From: Akkermansiaceae bacterium
GTDB taxonomy: Bacteria; Verrucomicrobiota; Verrucomicrobiia; Verrucomicrobiales; Akkermansiaceae
Direction: 5' to 3'
NCBI GenBank assembly: GCA_025457805.1
Contig: JALOTR010000206.1
Location: 1-5,920 of the forward strand
DNA: 5,920 nt
Part shown: positions 1-5,920 of the stretch, in pieces
Numbering within the stretch: position 1 is the stretch's first letter
How the letters are laid out: each line of letters starts with the position of its first letter
Notes under the pieces: generated by a model
Database searches by the model: none
What the model saw: the letters and a program-made list of their open reading frames with translations, nothing else
Told to the model about the DNA's origin: nothing
Position numbers and translations under genes: made by a program

Positions 1-152
1 ATATTCTTCGCATCGCTGAGGTTCCTGAGGGTGATGTTGCCAGTGCCGATGGCAATGTTCTCGCTGAACGTGGCCACCAGATTTGCGCCGACGGCCACGC
101 CGGTGGCGTTGTCAGCAGGATTGCGCTTGGTGATCCTCGGTGCAGTGGTGTC
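1..152 (-). repeat. Second copy of Big_5-encoding repeat, cut by window edge
   Basis: This encodes residues 1527-1576, beginning DTTAP and sharing NPADNATGVA, LVATFSENI, GTGNIT and NLSD with the copy at 1282-1433. The matching positions fall in the same reading frame, so both copies are translated. The remaining half of the domain lies outside the window. The similarity implies internal duplication of an Ig-like module, probably with the intervening FN3-like and beta-rich domains as part of a longer repeat unit, which cannot be confirmed here. Confidence 0.85.
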
Positions 153-3100
153 GCGAGCTGCGGGAACACCATAGTTGACGATCTGGAATCCGGATGGGCC
201 GATGTGGTTGAATCCATTTCCCCATATCTTGAGGTTCAAGGAAGGATTGCTCAGGCCTCGGAAGACGATGTAGTTTCCCGCCTTGGTGGCATTGGTGATT
301 TCCACAAAACCTTTGAACTGTCCGGCAAGCAAGGTGAAGCCCCGTTCGGCCCCTCCATTGAGAACGACCTTGCCGGTGCCATCGCCAAATTGCGCGGAAG
401 CGGAACCGAGGTAAACGATAAGATCATAGGACGAATAAGGAATGTTTGAGACATCCATGTCGAACAGGGCAGATTTGTCGTAGGGATCTTCCGTGCCATT
501 GCATTGTGCGTTCATGAGATCCCCGTTGCCGCCTGCAAAAAGGGGATGGGGCACATCCGAATAGGTGCCGCCGTTGCGAACATCATTGAGCCTCATGGTT
601 GCCGTTGATCCCACATTGCTGGTGAGCGTGAACGGAGCGGCGGGGGCATCCAGTCCCCACGGGACTTCGTAGTTCTGCCAGCCGCTGACATGGAACGCGC
701 CCAGCCCGGCGGATTCTCCGGATTCGAGCGTCACGGCATTCTGACGGTATGGGCCATACACATAGAAATTGACGCTCATCAGATTCATCGGCCCGCTGCC
801 CAGAGTCCTGGCGCTGGACGGTGCTGAGGCCGTGGTGATGTTCCCGGCCGCGCTCTTGTCGCGGGCCTGCACGGTGAAGGTGTAGCTGGAAGAAGGGGCG
901 AGTTTGGTTGCGGTGTAATTCCGGCTGCTTTGCCACGGGCTGCTGGTTCCCAGCGTCACGTTGTTGAAGCGGTATTCCACGCCGCTGGGATCGCTGGCGG
1001 CGGTGGCGGTCATCGTGATCGATGTGGAACTGCCAGTTTGCGGGGGCACCGCGAAACTCATCGGCTTCGGGGTCGGAGCGGTGGTATCGGGAGCTCTGGT
1101 GGTAAAGTTCCAAGTCTTGTCATTGTTGATGCCCGCAAAGTCCAATCTGGCGGTGTCGTCGATGGCGGTCGCCCCGATTTGGACGGCATAGTTTTTGCCG
1201 CCGAGGAGGAGCGCCTTCGGGTTGATGATCAGGGTTGCGCCGGAGATGGTGACTTGGGCGGTGTCGGTGACCGGGATGACCGTCTGTGTCCCATCACTCA
1301 GGTTCTTGATCGTGATGTTGCCGGTGCCACGCACGATGTTTTCGCTGAAGGTCGCCACAAGGTCGGCGGCGTGCGCTACGCCGGTGGCATTGTCGGCTGG
1401 ATTGAGCGCGAAGATCACGGGCGCGGTAGTGTCCGGTCCGCCGCTGCTGTTGCTTTTGAAGAGGTAGGCTTGGGGGATGATGTTGCCATTGAGTCCCGCG
1501 AACGACGGACCGGTCCACTTGAGTTTGGCGACGGCGGAGCCGGTGTTCTCGTAGTATTCAAGGAAGAGCGGCACCTTTTGCCCGGCGGTCAGGGAGATCG
1601 ATTGGCCATCGGTCCAGCGGGTGGATCGATCGTTCAGATTGTTGATGACGGGCACGCCATTGAGATAAGCGCGGACACCGTCACTGGTGAGGCCTGATAA
1701 TCTATATGTGCCGGTTTCGGGGGCGAGCAGGTAACCGCTCCAGCGGGCGCTGAAGGTGTCGGCGCTGATGGAGGGGGCGGGTGCCCCGGTGCCCCAGTCG
1801 AAGTTGATCTGGGGATCGGTGCGGGTGAGCACCGGGCTGGTGAAATTGGCGTTGTCGAAATAAGCGCCCACGATGCCGGTGCCGGAAGAGCCGACGATGA
1901 TGGAGACTGTGGCGGGATCGGAGGTTGTTAGAGAGTCCTTGATTTGGAAGGCGAACTTGTCAGTGCCCGTGAAGCCGACCTTGGGGGTGTAGGTGAGGTT
2001 GGGGGCGGTGCCGGTGAGGGTGCCATTGGCGGGATTGGTGATGTTGAGGAACCTGAAAGAACCACGTGGCGAAGCACCGGTGAGGGTGACGGCCTTCGCT
2101 CTGGTCGTGGTCACGATCTGGGAATGGGCGACGCATTTTCCGAGCTTGGTGGCCGGGGAGGAGATGGCATTTTCGAGCAATCTGATCGTATCAGCAAGTT
2201 CCGCGTGGGGCAGTCCACCGTCCCACAAACGCAAGTTCCAAGCCTTGCGGACTTCCCTAAGCCTGGGCAGGGTGTAGCGGGCGGCATCGCCGTAGGCAAC
2301 AAGTGCTCTCAGGGCTACGATGAGGTATTCGCCCGATCCCCATTGAAAACCGTTCGGGTCATTGAGCATGGCGAAGGCGAGCGGGATGCCCTCGTTGATT
2401 TTGTTTTCCACCATGAAGGCCAACGCATTGGCGCGGCTGCCTGAGCTGAACATGCGGTCGGCAGGGGTATCTGAGGAAACCACCTCAACCAACTCCGGAA
2501 AGAGGTTTTGCAAGTCGGTCAAACTCAACCGCTCTCTGGCGAATGCGGCAACGGGGCTGCGATAGTAACCCGTGGGCAGCAGCAGCCCGGCACGGAGCGC
2601 GGGATAGAGGTGGGTTTCCTTCGGAGCATTGATGGTATATGCCGCCAGTTGATTGAAGAGAATATCGGAGAGTGTGGAATTGCTGAACTGCAAGGGGTCG
2701 GACCAATTGATGACATTATGATCGGCGGGGGCATTGGCGATGAAGGCATTGATCAAAGTGTCGCGATGGGTGCTGACGGTGCTGGCGTCATAGTTGCGGA
2801 TGGCCGCAGCGACCTTCTGACGGACCCAGTGGTCGGGATCACGTTTCGGCCCATTGAGCATGCCGACGAGGGTGGGCAGGGCGGTGGTGTCCTTGCGGTA
2901 ACCAAGGGTCTCGGCGGCGCTTTGGCGAACATTGGGATTCGGGCTGGCAAGCAGGCCGCGCAGGGTGGTGAGGTTCGCGGAGGACAAGGTTTCGGTAGCG
3001 AGTTCGAGCGAGGCGTAATAACGCACGACGGGGTCATAATGGCCGAGGAAGGTGAAAAGCTGGGAAATGGACAGGCCGGCCCGATCCACACGGAAGTAAC

Positions 3101-4730
3101 CTGCGGAGACCGCGTTGGCGATTTTGGTGGAGTCGAGCTTGTAGGTCGGATTGAGATTTTTTCCGGTGATGTGGAGTTGTTTGAGCGGGAGGCTGTAGGT
3201 GAGCAGGTTGATGGCGGTGCCTTTGACACCGGATGAGGCGGAATTTCCGAGATAGGTGCCGTTTCCTGTGGAGGCACCGTCGTAATAGTCGTTGTTCTCG
3301 CTGTCGTGGGCGAACGAGCCGTTCGTGCGGCGGGTGAGATCGAAACGCCAGAGCAGCTGCTTGAAGTGCCCGGAGGCGGCAGCATCCCCACCCATGCCGG
3401 CACCGAGAACGGCCCACAGCAGGCCCAATTCCTGTCCGGCATGCCCCACTTCGACACCGACCCAACCGGCGATGGACATGCGGCTGAAGTATTCGGTTTC
3501 GACGGCACGGCCGGTTTGCAGTCCGAAGAACACGGCTGCGGAGGCATCCTTGCCGTTGGAGGCGTGCCATAAGGTGGGCATGTGTTCGCCATAGGGGATG
3601 CCACCTTTGTTGACGTAGGAGCCGAGGAAGCCGGTTCCACGTTGGATGGCGGTATTGATTTTCGGATCGATGGGCTGGCTGGCGGCCAGCAGGGCCTTCT
3701 TGCCGAGCACCATCGCGATGTTGGCAATGTTTCCCGCCGCGTTGACCGGACCGTAGCCGCTGGCGAAGCGGCGACCTGAGCCATCCTGCAGGATTCCCCC
3801 GGGTCCGTGGTTGTAGGTGCCCCACATGCTTTGGAATTCGGCGAGCCAGAGCGTGTAGGCATTGATGCTCGGTACGACCTGGGAGTCGTTGGTCAGAAGA
3901 TAATACTCGGATTGGAAAACCAACTCATAGGCGGTGCCCCAGATCCAGGTTGCATCATCCGGATTTGCCCACTGGTACTGTAAAGACTGACCGGAGAGGG
4001 AGCGGGCGTAGGTTTGCAGGCGGGTGCGGGCCGTGCGGTAACTGCCGGCATTCGGATCGCCTGGGGCAACCACATTCGGAACGCTGGCGAGAAGGGCGAG
4101 AGCGTTGATGGCGTTGGCGTGGGAGTCGGCGGTGTTCAAATAGTCCGGGTCATCAAGGAGTTCGCCGACCATCTGGTTGCGGGTGTTCGCAAGGATCGCT
4201 GAGGATTTCGGGCAGTTGTAGGGAGCGGTCGCCGAGTATTCACCGAGCGTGGGGATGGGGATGTTGACCTCGGTGGTGGTGCCCGCCCGCCAGCGTTTGA
4301 CACGAAGGGTGCCCGCGCCGGATTTCTCCGCGTTTGTAATGGCGGTGCCGAGTGCTTTGCGGGCGTCAGACGTGAAATTCGGAACCGTGCCGGAGTTGGC
4401 GGTGATGGCACCGAGGATCACATCGTTCACCGCCAGCACGGTATTACCCGGCGAATCTACGGTGGTGATGAGGATTTGGCGACTCGCATCGGAAATTCGG
4501 CCTGATGCTGCGTAATCGAATCCGTCGGTATGGAAGTAGATCCATCCGCGCAAGCCGGTGGGGCCGAGGTTGAAGGTCTTGGAGCGGTCGATGCCCGCGA
4601 TGACCCCCGGGGCGGTGAGGTCGGGCGGAGTGATTTGCGCCGTGCAGATTCCTGCGATGAAGATGTTAAGCCCCATCAGCAGGAATAGGAGACGACGGGT
4701 TGAATATTGTAAGCTACGGCAAATATTCAT
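1..4730 (-). CDS. Giant secreted multidomain protein: DUF6288-like core with PA14, Ig-like and FN3-like modules (3' end beyond window)
   Basis: The frame is open from ATG at 4730 to the left edge: 1576 codons plus two bases, no stop. Residues 1-31 look like a signal peptide (RR at 12-13, hydrophobic stretch 14-28, likely cleavage CTA|Q after A31), so export is expected. Residues 55-162 resemble a PDZ-like segment (VNDVILG at 102-107, SDARKALG at 121-128), then TAPYNCPKS at 168-176. Residues 177 to about 540 carry motifs I associate with DUF6288: WIWG 262-265, EYYLL near 275, GYGPVN 325-330, IPYGEH 378-383, NGKD 392-395, GHAGQE 429-434. HEAT-like helices follow (about 555-855; HYDPVVRYYASLELA near 566). 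Then come a cadherin/Ig-like domain (864-948), PA14 (954-1092), Big_5 (1100-1213), an FN3-like domain (1215-1310), an unnamed beta-rich domain (1315-1516) and a second Big_5 from 1527. ATG 4730 is the first start after an in-frame TAG at 4740-4742; no Shine-Dalgarno sits before it. Domain names are recalled from family patterns. Function is unknown; adhesion or polysaccharide-related roles are inference. Confidence 0.88.
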   Translation of the reverse strand, partial: MNICRSLQYSTRRLLFLLMGLNIFIAGICTAQITPPDLTAPGVIAGIDRSKTFNLGPTGLRGWIYFHTDGFDYAASGRISDASRQILITTVDSPGNTVLAVNDVILGAITANSGTVPNFTSDARKALGTAITNAEKSGAGTLRVKRWRAGTTTEVNIPIPTLGEYSATAPYNCPKSSAILANTRNQMVGELLDDPDYLNTADSHANAINALALLASVPNVVAPGDPNAGSYRTARTRLQTYARSLSGQSLQYQWANPDDATWIWGTAYELVFQSEYYLLTNDSQVVPSINAYTLWLAEFQSMWGTYNHGPGGILQDGSGRRFASGYGPVNAAGNIANIAMVLGKKALLAASQPIDPKINTAIQRGTGFLGSYVNKGGIPYGEHMPTLWHASNGKDASAAVFFGLQTGRAVETEYFSRMSIAGWVGVEVGHAGQELGLLWAVLGAGMGGDAAASGHFKQLLWRFDLTRRTNGSFAHDSENNDYYDGASTGNGTYLGNSASSGVKGTAINLLTYSLPLKQLHITGKNLNPTYKLDSTKIANAVSAGYFRVDRAGLSISQLFTFLGHYDPVVRYYASLELATETLSSANLTTLRGLLASPNPNVRQSAAETLGYRKDTTALPTLVGMLNGPKRDPDHWVRQKVAAAIRNYDASTVSTHRDTLINAFIANAPADHNVINWSDPLQFSNSTLSDILFNQLAAYTINAPKETHLYPALRAGLLLPTGYYRSPVAAFARERLSLTDLQNLFPELVEVVSSDTPADRMFSSGSRANALAFMVENKINEGIPLAFAMLNDPNGFQWGSGEYLIVALRALVAYGDAARYTLPRLREVRKAWNLRLWDGGLPHAELADTIRLLENAISSPATKLGKCVAHSQIVTTTRAKAVTLTGASPRGSFRFLNITNPANGTLTGTAPNLTYTPKVGFTGTDKFAFQIKDSLTTSDPATVSIIVGSSGTGIVGAYFDNANFTSPVLTRTDPQINFDWGTGAPAPSISADTFSARWSGYLLAPETGTYRLSGLTSDGVRAYLNGVPVINNLNDRSTRWTDGQSISLTAGQKVPLFLEYYENTGSAVAKLKWTGPSFAGLNGNIIPQAYLFKSNSSGGPDTTAPVIFALNPADNATGVAHAADLVATFSENIVRGTGNITIKNLSDGTQTVIPVTDTAQVTISGATLIINPKALLLGGKNYAVQIGATAIDDTARLDFAGINNDKTWNFTTRAPDTTAPTPKPMSFAVPPQTGSSTSITMTATAASDPSGVEYRFNNVTLGTSSPWQSSRNYTATKLAPSSSYTFTVQARDKSAAGNITTASAPSSARTLGSGPMNLMSVNFYVYGPYRQNAVTLESGESAGLGAFHVSGWQNYEVPWGLDAPAAPFTLTSNVGSTATMRLNDVRNGGTYSDVPHPLFAGGNGDLMNAQCNGTEDPYDKSALFDMDVSNIPYSSYDLIVYLGSASAQFGDGTGKVVLNGGAERGFTLLAGQFKGFVEITNATKAGNYIVFRGLSNPSLNLKIWGNGFNHIGPSGFQIVNYGVPAARDTTAPRITKRNPADNATGVAVGANLVATFSENIAIGTGNITLRNLSDAKN
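1282..1433 (-). repeat. First copy of Big_5-encoding repeat (N-terminal half of domain)
   Basis: This stretch encodes residues 1100-1150 of the giant protein, starting DTTAP and containing NPADNATGVA, LVATFSENI and GTGNIT. It aligns without gaps to the segment at 1-152 at an offset of 1281 bases. Over 50 aligned residues 36 are identical by my hand count. The motif order (T-AP, NPADNAT, TFSENI, G-GNI) is that of SbsA-type Ig-like Big_5 domains. The full domain runs on to about residue 1213, ending TWNFTTRAP. Confidence 0.85.
4638..4730 (-). other. Signal peptide of the giant protein
   Basis: The first 31 codons encode a short basic n-region (R5, R12, R13), a hydrophobic core LLFLLMGLNIFIAGI (14-28) and a cleavage-like C-T-A before Q32. 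This supports Sec-dependent export. The RR pair lacks the full twin-arginine consensus, so Tat export is not suggested. C29 does not fit a lipobox well, because the residues around it (AGIC followed by T) lack the usual Leu at -3. Type I cleavage after A31 is preferred. Confidence 0.75.
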
Positions 4731-4882
4731 GATGGTGATCTATTTGAACATTCGAAGTCTTTGGTGCCAGGAAATCGTTCTTGCGGGAAATCTGTTAGAA
4801 TTGACCCGGCCGGCATTTCCCCAGTCGCCGCAAATGGAGCGCAGGGATCGTTGTAACTGGTGAATGCGAGCAGGACTTTCAA
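4727..4882 (-). CDS. Possible small ORF or gene remnant (51 aa, TTG start), overlapping the giant gene start by ATGA
   Basis: A TTG at 4882 is preceded by GAGG (minus strand of 4890-4893) with a 7-base gap, a plausible ribosome binding site. The frame reads LKVLLAFTSYNDPCAP at its start, then GEMPAGSILT, and ends at TGA 4727-4729, overlapping the ATG of the giant gene as ATGA. The start is protein-like, with mostly G or C at third positions; the last third is not. The opening pattern (hydrophobic strand, then FTxYNDP, then GxMxxGxILT) reminds me of the N-terminus of sensor domains in some RtcR/CARF-like sigma-54 regulators, which are far longer. If so, this is a decayed 5' fragment. It could equally be a small coupled cistron or chance; the resemblance is from memory only. 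Confidence 0.25.
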   Translation of the reverse strand: MKVLLAFTSYNDPCAPFAATGEMPAGSILTDFPQERFPGTKDFECSNRSPS

Positions 4883-5086
4883 AGCATTGCCTCAATCAAG
4901 GCCATTTGATTCGACCATCAAGCCTGTTTCGAGTAAACTGACAACTTCGGCATTTTTCACATCCCGCAAAACAACGTGCCCCAGACCACAAACCGATCTG
5001 GGACGCTTAGGCAGTTCGAGCACAGCATCAGGATTTCGCCTTCAAAAACAGGCGCGTTATTGCCGTGGCAACCTTTTCAAATCCAC
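4731..5086. other. Intergenic stretch between giant gene and tRNA terminator; no established gene
   Basis: About 355 bases without a confidently coding gene. On the minus strand one frame holds two small ORFs separated by a TGA at 4892-4894: 43 residues from GTG 5023 and 51 residues from TTG 4882. I saw no convincing -35/-10 pair for the giant gene. A 6-bp inverted repeat, CCCAGA 4980-4985 and TCTGGG 4997-5002, has an 11-base loop and no T-run, so it is not called a terminator. The plus-strand frame at 4860-5111 is Ser/Lys/Arg-rich, without a recognisable motif, and antisense to these ORFs. Confidence 0.5.
4892..5023 (-). CDS. Possible small ORF (43 aa, GTG start), unknown, maybe a gene remnant
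   Basis: The frame from GTG 5023 to TGA 4892 encodes 43 residues, including GHVVLRDVKNAEVVSLLE in the middle and ending in SNGLD. It is amphipathic and looks more protein-like than random sequence, but I do not recognise a family and there is no clear Shine-Dalgarno. It lies in the same frame as the small ORF starting at 4882, separated only by the TGA and three codons. The pair could be one broken gene or two tiny cistrons. It follows the tRNA terminator, so transcription would need a separate promoter, which I could not find. Confidence 0.18.
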   Translation of the reverse strand: MLELPKRPRSVCGLGHVVLRDVKNAEVVSLLETGLMVESNGLD

Positions 5087-5109
5087 AAAAAAGGAGCCTC
5101 TCGGCTCCT
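5087..5109 (-). terminator. Intrinsic terminator downstream of tRNA-Tyr
   Basis: On the minus strand AGGAGCC, loop GAGA, GGCTCCT form a perfect 7-bp stem (5092-5109), and the T-run continues five bases past the stem (5087-5091). It lies 18 bases beyond the CCA end of tRNA-Tyr in the direction of transcription, which fits a Rho-independent terminator for the tRNA transcript. The complementary strand would have the A-run before the hairpin, so it is not expected to terminate plus-strand transcription. Confidence 0.85.
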
Positions 5110-5127
5110 GAATCATCGAAATTGAAA

Positions 5128-5213
5128 TGGTGGGCAGAGCTGGATTCGAACCAGCGTAGGCGTTAGCCAGCAGATTTACAGTCTGCCCCCTTTAGCCACT
5201 CGGGCATCTACCC
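5128..5213 (-). tRNA. tRNA-Tyr (anticodon GUA)
   Basis: A complete 86-base class II tRNA including an encoded CCA (5128-5130) and discriminator A (5131). The acceptor stem pairs GGGTAGA (5213-5207) with TCTGCCC (5138-5132), with one T-G wobble. The anticodon stem GCAGA/TCTGC encloses the loop CTGTAAA, giving anticodon GTA at 5177-5179. The variable arm of about 14 bases (5156-5169) has a GGC/GCC stem. The T arm is GCTGG-TTCGAAT-CCAGC (5155-5139). A long variable arm with GUA is the expected form of bacterial tRNA-Tyr. It delivers tyrosine at UAC and UAU codons. It stands alone, followed by its own terminator. Confidence 0.97.
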
Positions 5214-5222
5214 TTCACCATT

Positions 5223-5236
5223 CCCGCTTGCGCGGG
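5223..5236 (-). other. Small GNRA-loop hairpin in the tRNA 5' leader
   Basis: On the minus strand CCCGC-GCAA-GCGGG forms a perfect 5-bp GC stem with a GNRA tetraloop, nine bases upstream of the mature tRNA 5' end. In a tRNA precursor this would be a leader hairpin next to the RNase P cleavage site. It has no following T-run, so it is not a terminator for the upstream monooxygenase gene. In GC-rich DNA such a short stem can arise by chance. Confidence 0.4.
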
Positions 5237-5242
5237 GGCGGA

Positions 5243-5271
5243 TGTATGGGGAGTGCGGCGGAGTTTGACAA
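5243..5271 (-). promoter_or_regulatory. Weak sigma-70-like promoter candidate for tRNA-Tyr
   Basis: On the minus strand TTGTCA (5271-5266, five of six to TTGACA) is followed after 17 bases by CATACA (5248-5243, three of six to TATAAT). The -10 box would lie about 30 bases before the mature tRNA, a reasonable distance for a short 5' leader. The -10 match is poor, so this is the best candidate in the spacer and not a firm call. The tRNA could also be transcribed from upstream of the monooxygenase. Confidence 0.3.
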
Positions 5272-5317
5272 GGGAAAACATGGGGTGCTTGGAAAAAAGG
5301 CGGGCGGCTTCCCAGGC

Positions 5318-5920
5318 TCAATCCACCGGCGGACGATGGCGGATCCCGATGAGCCCGGCCATGGACAGGGTCATGAAGCGCCGCGCCCATGGCAGACGCT
5401 GGCCAAGGCGGAAAAACAGGGCGCGCCAAGGGCTGATCCATTCGTAGTCGGATTGGAACCACGGCGTCAGCCAGCGGGTGGCGAATTGGTAGTAACGCAG
5501 CGCGATCCAGCGGCGGCGTTGGTAGGATTTCAGGGCATCCGGCAGCGGATGGCGGGCGATGCAATCGGCCAGACAGGAGGCATCGGCGAGGGCGAGATTG
5601 ACGCCCTGCCCAAGTTGCGGGCTCATGGCGTGGGCGGCATCACCCAGCACCACGATCCCCTCGCCGTGCCAGCGCGGCATCCGGACATCGCCGTAGCGGG
5701 CGGTGAGGACCTGGTCCCAGTGCGTGATTTGATCGAGCAGGCCGACTGATTTCGGGCAGAGCCTGGAAATTTCCGCCTTCCACTCATCGAGCGGCCGGGC
5801 GCGCCACGCGGCGTCATCGGCGATGCGGATGCTCCAGAACAGGCTGACGAGGGCATCGCCCCCATCGAGATCGTGGCCGGTGGCGAGAAATCCGCCGAGT
5901 TTCCGGGTGCCGTCCACGAC
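5318..5920 (-). CDS. FAD-dependent monooxygenase, UbiH/PHBH-like fold (C-terminal part; 5' end beyond window)
   Basis: The frame enters from the right edge (codon GTC at 5920) and ends at TGA 5318-5320, giving 200 visible residues of a protein usually near 380-420. It carries the second FAD-contact motif of class A flavoprotein hydroxylases: GDAAH at visible residues 93-97, then SPQLGQGVNLAL and D113. The Asp of GDAAH contacts the FAD ribityl/pyrophosphate in this family. An FWSIR strand near 28-32, the WDQVLTARYGDV segment (68-79) and the C-terminal RRRWIALRYYQFATRWLTPWFQSD helix region fit NAD(P)H-dependent aromatic or polyprenyl-phenol hydroxylase relatives. The N-terminal GxGxxG nucleotide motif would lie outside the window. 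Such enzymes hydroxylate a small organic substrate with O2; the substrate cannot be told here, and ubiquinone synthesis is not implied. The tRNA-Tyr follows 104 bases downstream. Confidence 0.88.
   Translation of the reverse strand, partial: VVDGTRKLGGFLATGHDLDGGDALVSLFWSIRIADDAAWRARPLDEWKAEISRLCPKSVGLLDQITHWDQVLTARYGDVRMPRWHGEGIVVLGDAAHAMSPQLGQGVNLALADASCLADCIARHPLPDALKSYQRRRWIALRYYQFATRWLTPWFQSDYEWISPWRALFFRLGQRLPWARRFMTLSMAGLIGIRHRPPVD

Noticed and set aside
930..1697. Plus-strand open frame of 255 codons
   Set aside because: It is antisense to the PA14/Big_5 region of the giant gene. Its product is Gly/Val/Arg-rich with no motif, as expected for the complement of GC-rich coding DNA.
2508..3236. 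Plus-strand open frame of 242 codons
   Set aside because: It is antisense to the HEAT-like part of the giant gene; its composition is a mirror of that gene's codon use and no family is recognisable.
2753..3862. Minus-strand open frame of 369 codons, the longest closed frame seen
   Set aside because: It lies out of frame inside the giant gene, and its Pro/Ser/Thr/Arg-rich product has no domain, while the overlapping frame carries clear conserved motifs.
4980..5002. Inverted repeat CCCAGA/TCTGGG
   Set aside because: The stem is only six pairs with an 11-base loop, has no T-run on either side and falls inside a possible small ORF; it is likely chance.
4860..5111. Plus-strand open frame of 83 codons in the intergenic stretch
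   Set aside because: No ribosome binding site or motif is convincing, the product is low in complexity (Ser/Lys/Arg-rich), and it runs through the tRNA terminator hairpin.
5087..5213. tRNA 3' end as an integration site
   Set aside because: No integrase is in the window, I see no second copy of the tRNA 3' end, and the flanking genes look chromosomal.
5291..5318. T-run on the minus strand after the monooxygenase stop, as a possible terminator
   Set aside because: Six T residues follow a GC-rich stretch, but I find no stem longer than three or four pairs before them.
5228..5749. Plus-strand open frame of 173 codons
   Set aside because: It is antisense to the monooxygenase, whose GDAAH motif and family pattern show which strand is coding.

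Overview
The window reads as chromosomal DNA of a moderately GC-rich bacterium. It is most likely a member of Verrucomicrobiota, near the Luteolibacter/Verrucomicrobiaceae type. This rests on the large secreted protein, whose catalogue of domains (a DUF6288-like core followed by PA14 and Ig-like modules) is typical of that phylum and of Planctomycetes. The assignment is by recognition of sequence style, not by a search.

Everything that can be supported lies on the minus strand. Read in the direction of transcription (right to left) the order is as follows. (1) The C-terminal part of a UbiH/PHBH-fold FAD-dependent monooxygenase (5920-5318), whose N-terminal half lies outside the window. (2) A short spacer with a weak promoter-like pair and a small GNRA hairpin. 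(3) A complete tRNA-Tyr(GUA) with encoded CCA (5213-5128). (4) A clean intrinsic terminator (5109-5087). (5) About 355 bases without an established gene (5086-4731), holding two small same-frame ORFs, one of which looks protein-like and ends in an ATGA overlap with the next gene. (6) One giant open frame from 4730 to the left edge, at least 1576 codons and still open.

The giant gene dominates the window. Its product has a signal peptide, a PDZ-like segment, a DUF6288-type helical core, HEAT-like helical repeats, a cadherin/Ig-like domain, a PA14 domain, an SbsA-type Ig-like (Big_5) domain, an FN3-like domain and a roughly 200-residue beta-rich domain I cannot name. A second Big_5 copy is cut by the window edge. 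It is best read as a secreted or surface-attached multidomain protein, perhaps acting on or binding polysaccharide or other surfaces; no catalytic activity can be assigned.

The neighbours do not form an obvious pathway: the monooxygenase, tRNA and giant protein look like independent units, separated by a terminator. No mobile element, CRISPR array or integrase is visible. The most useful leads are the architecture of the giant protein, its repeated Big_5 module, the unnamed C-terminal domain, and the possible small upstream cistron coupled to its start.
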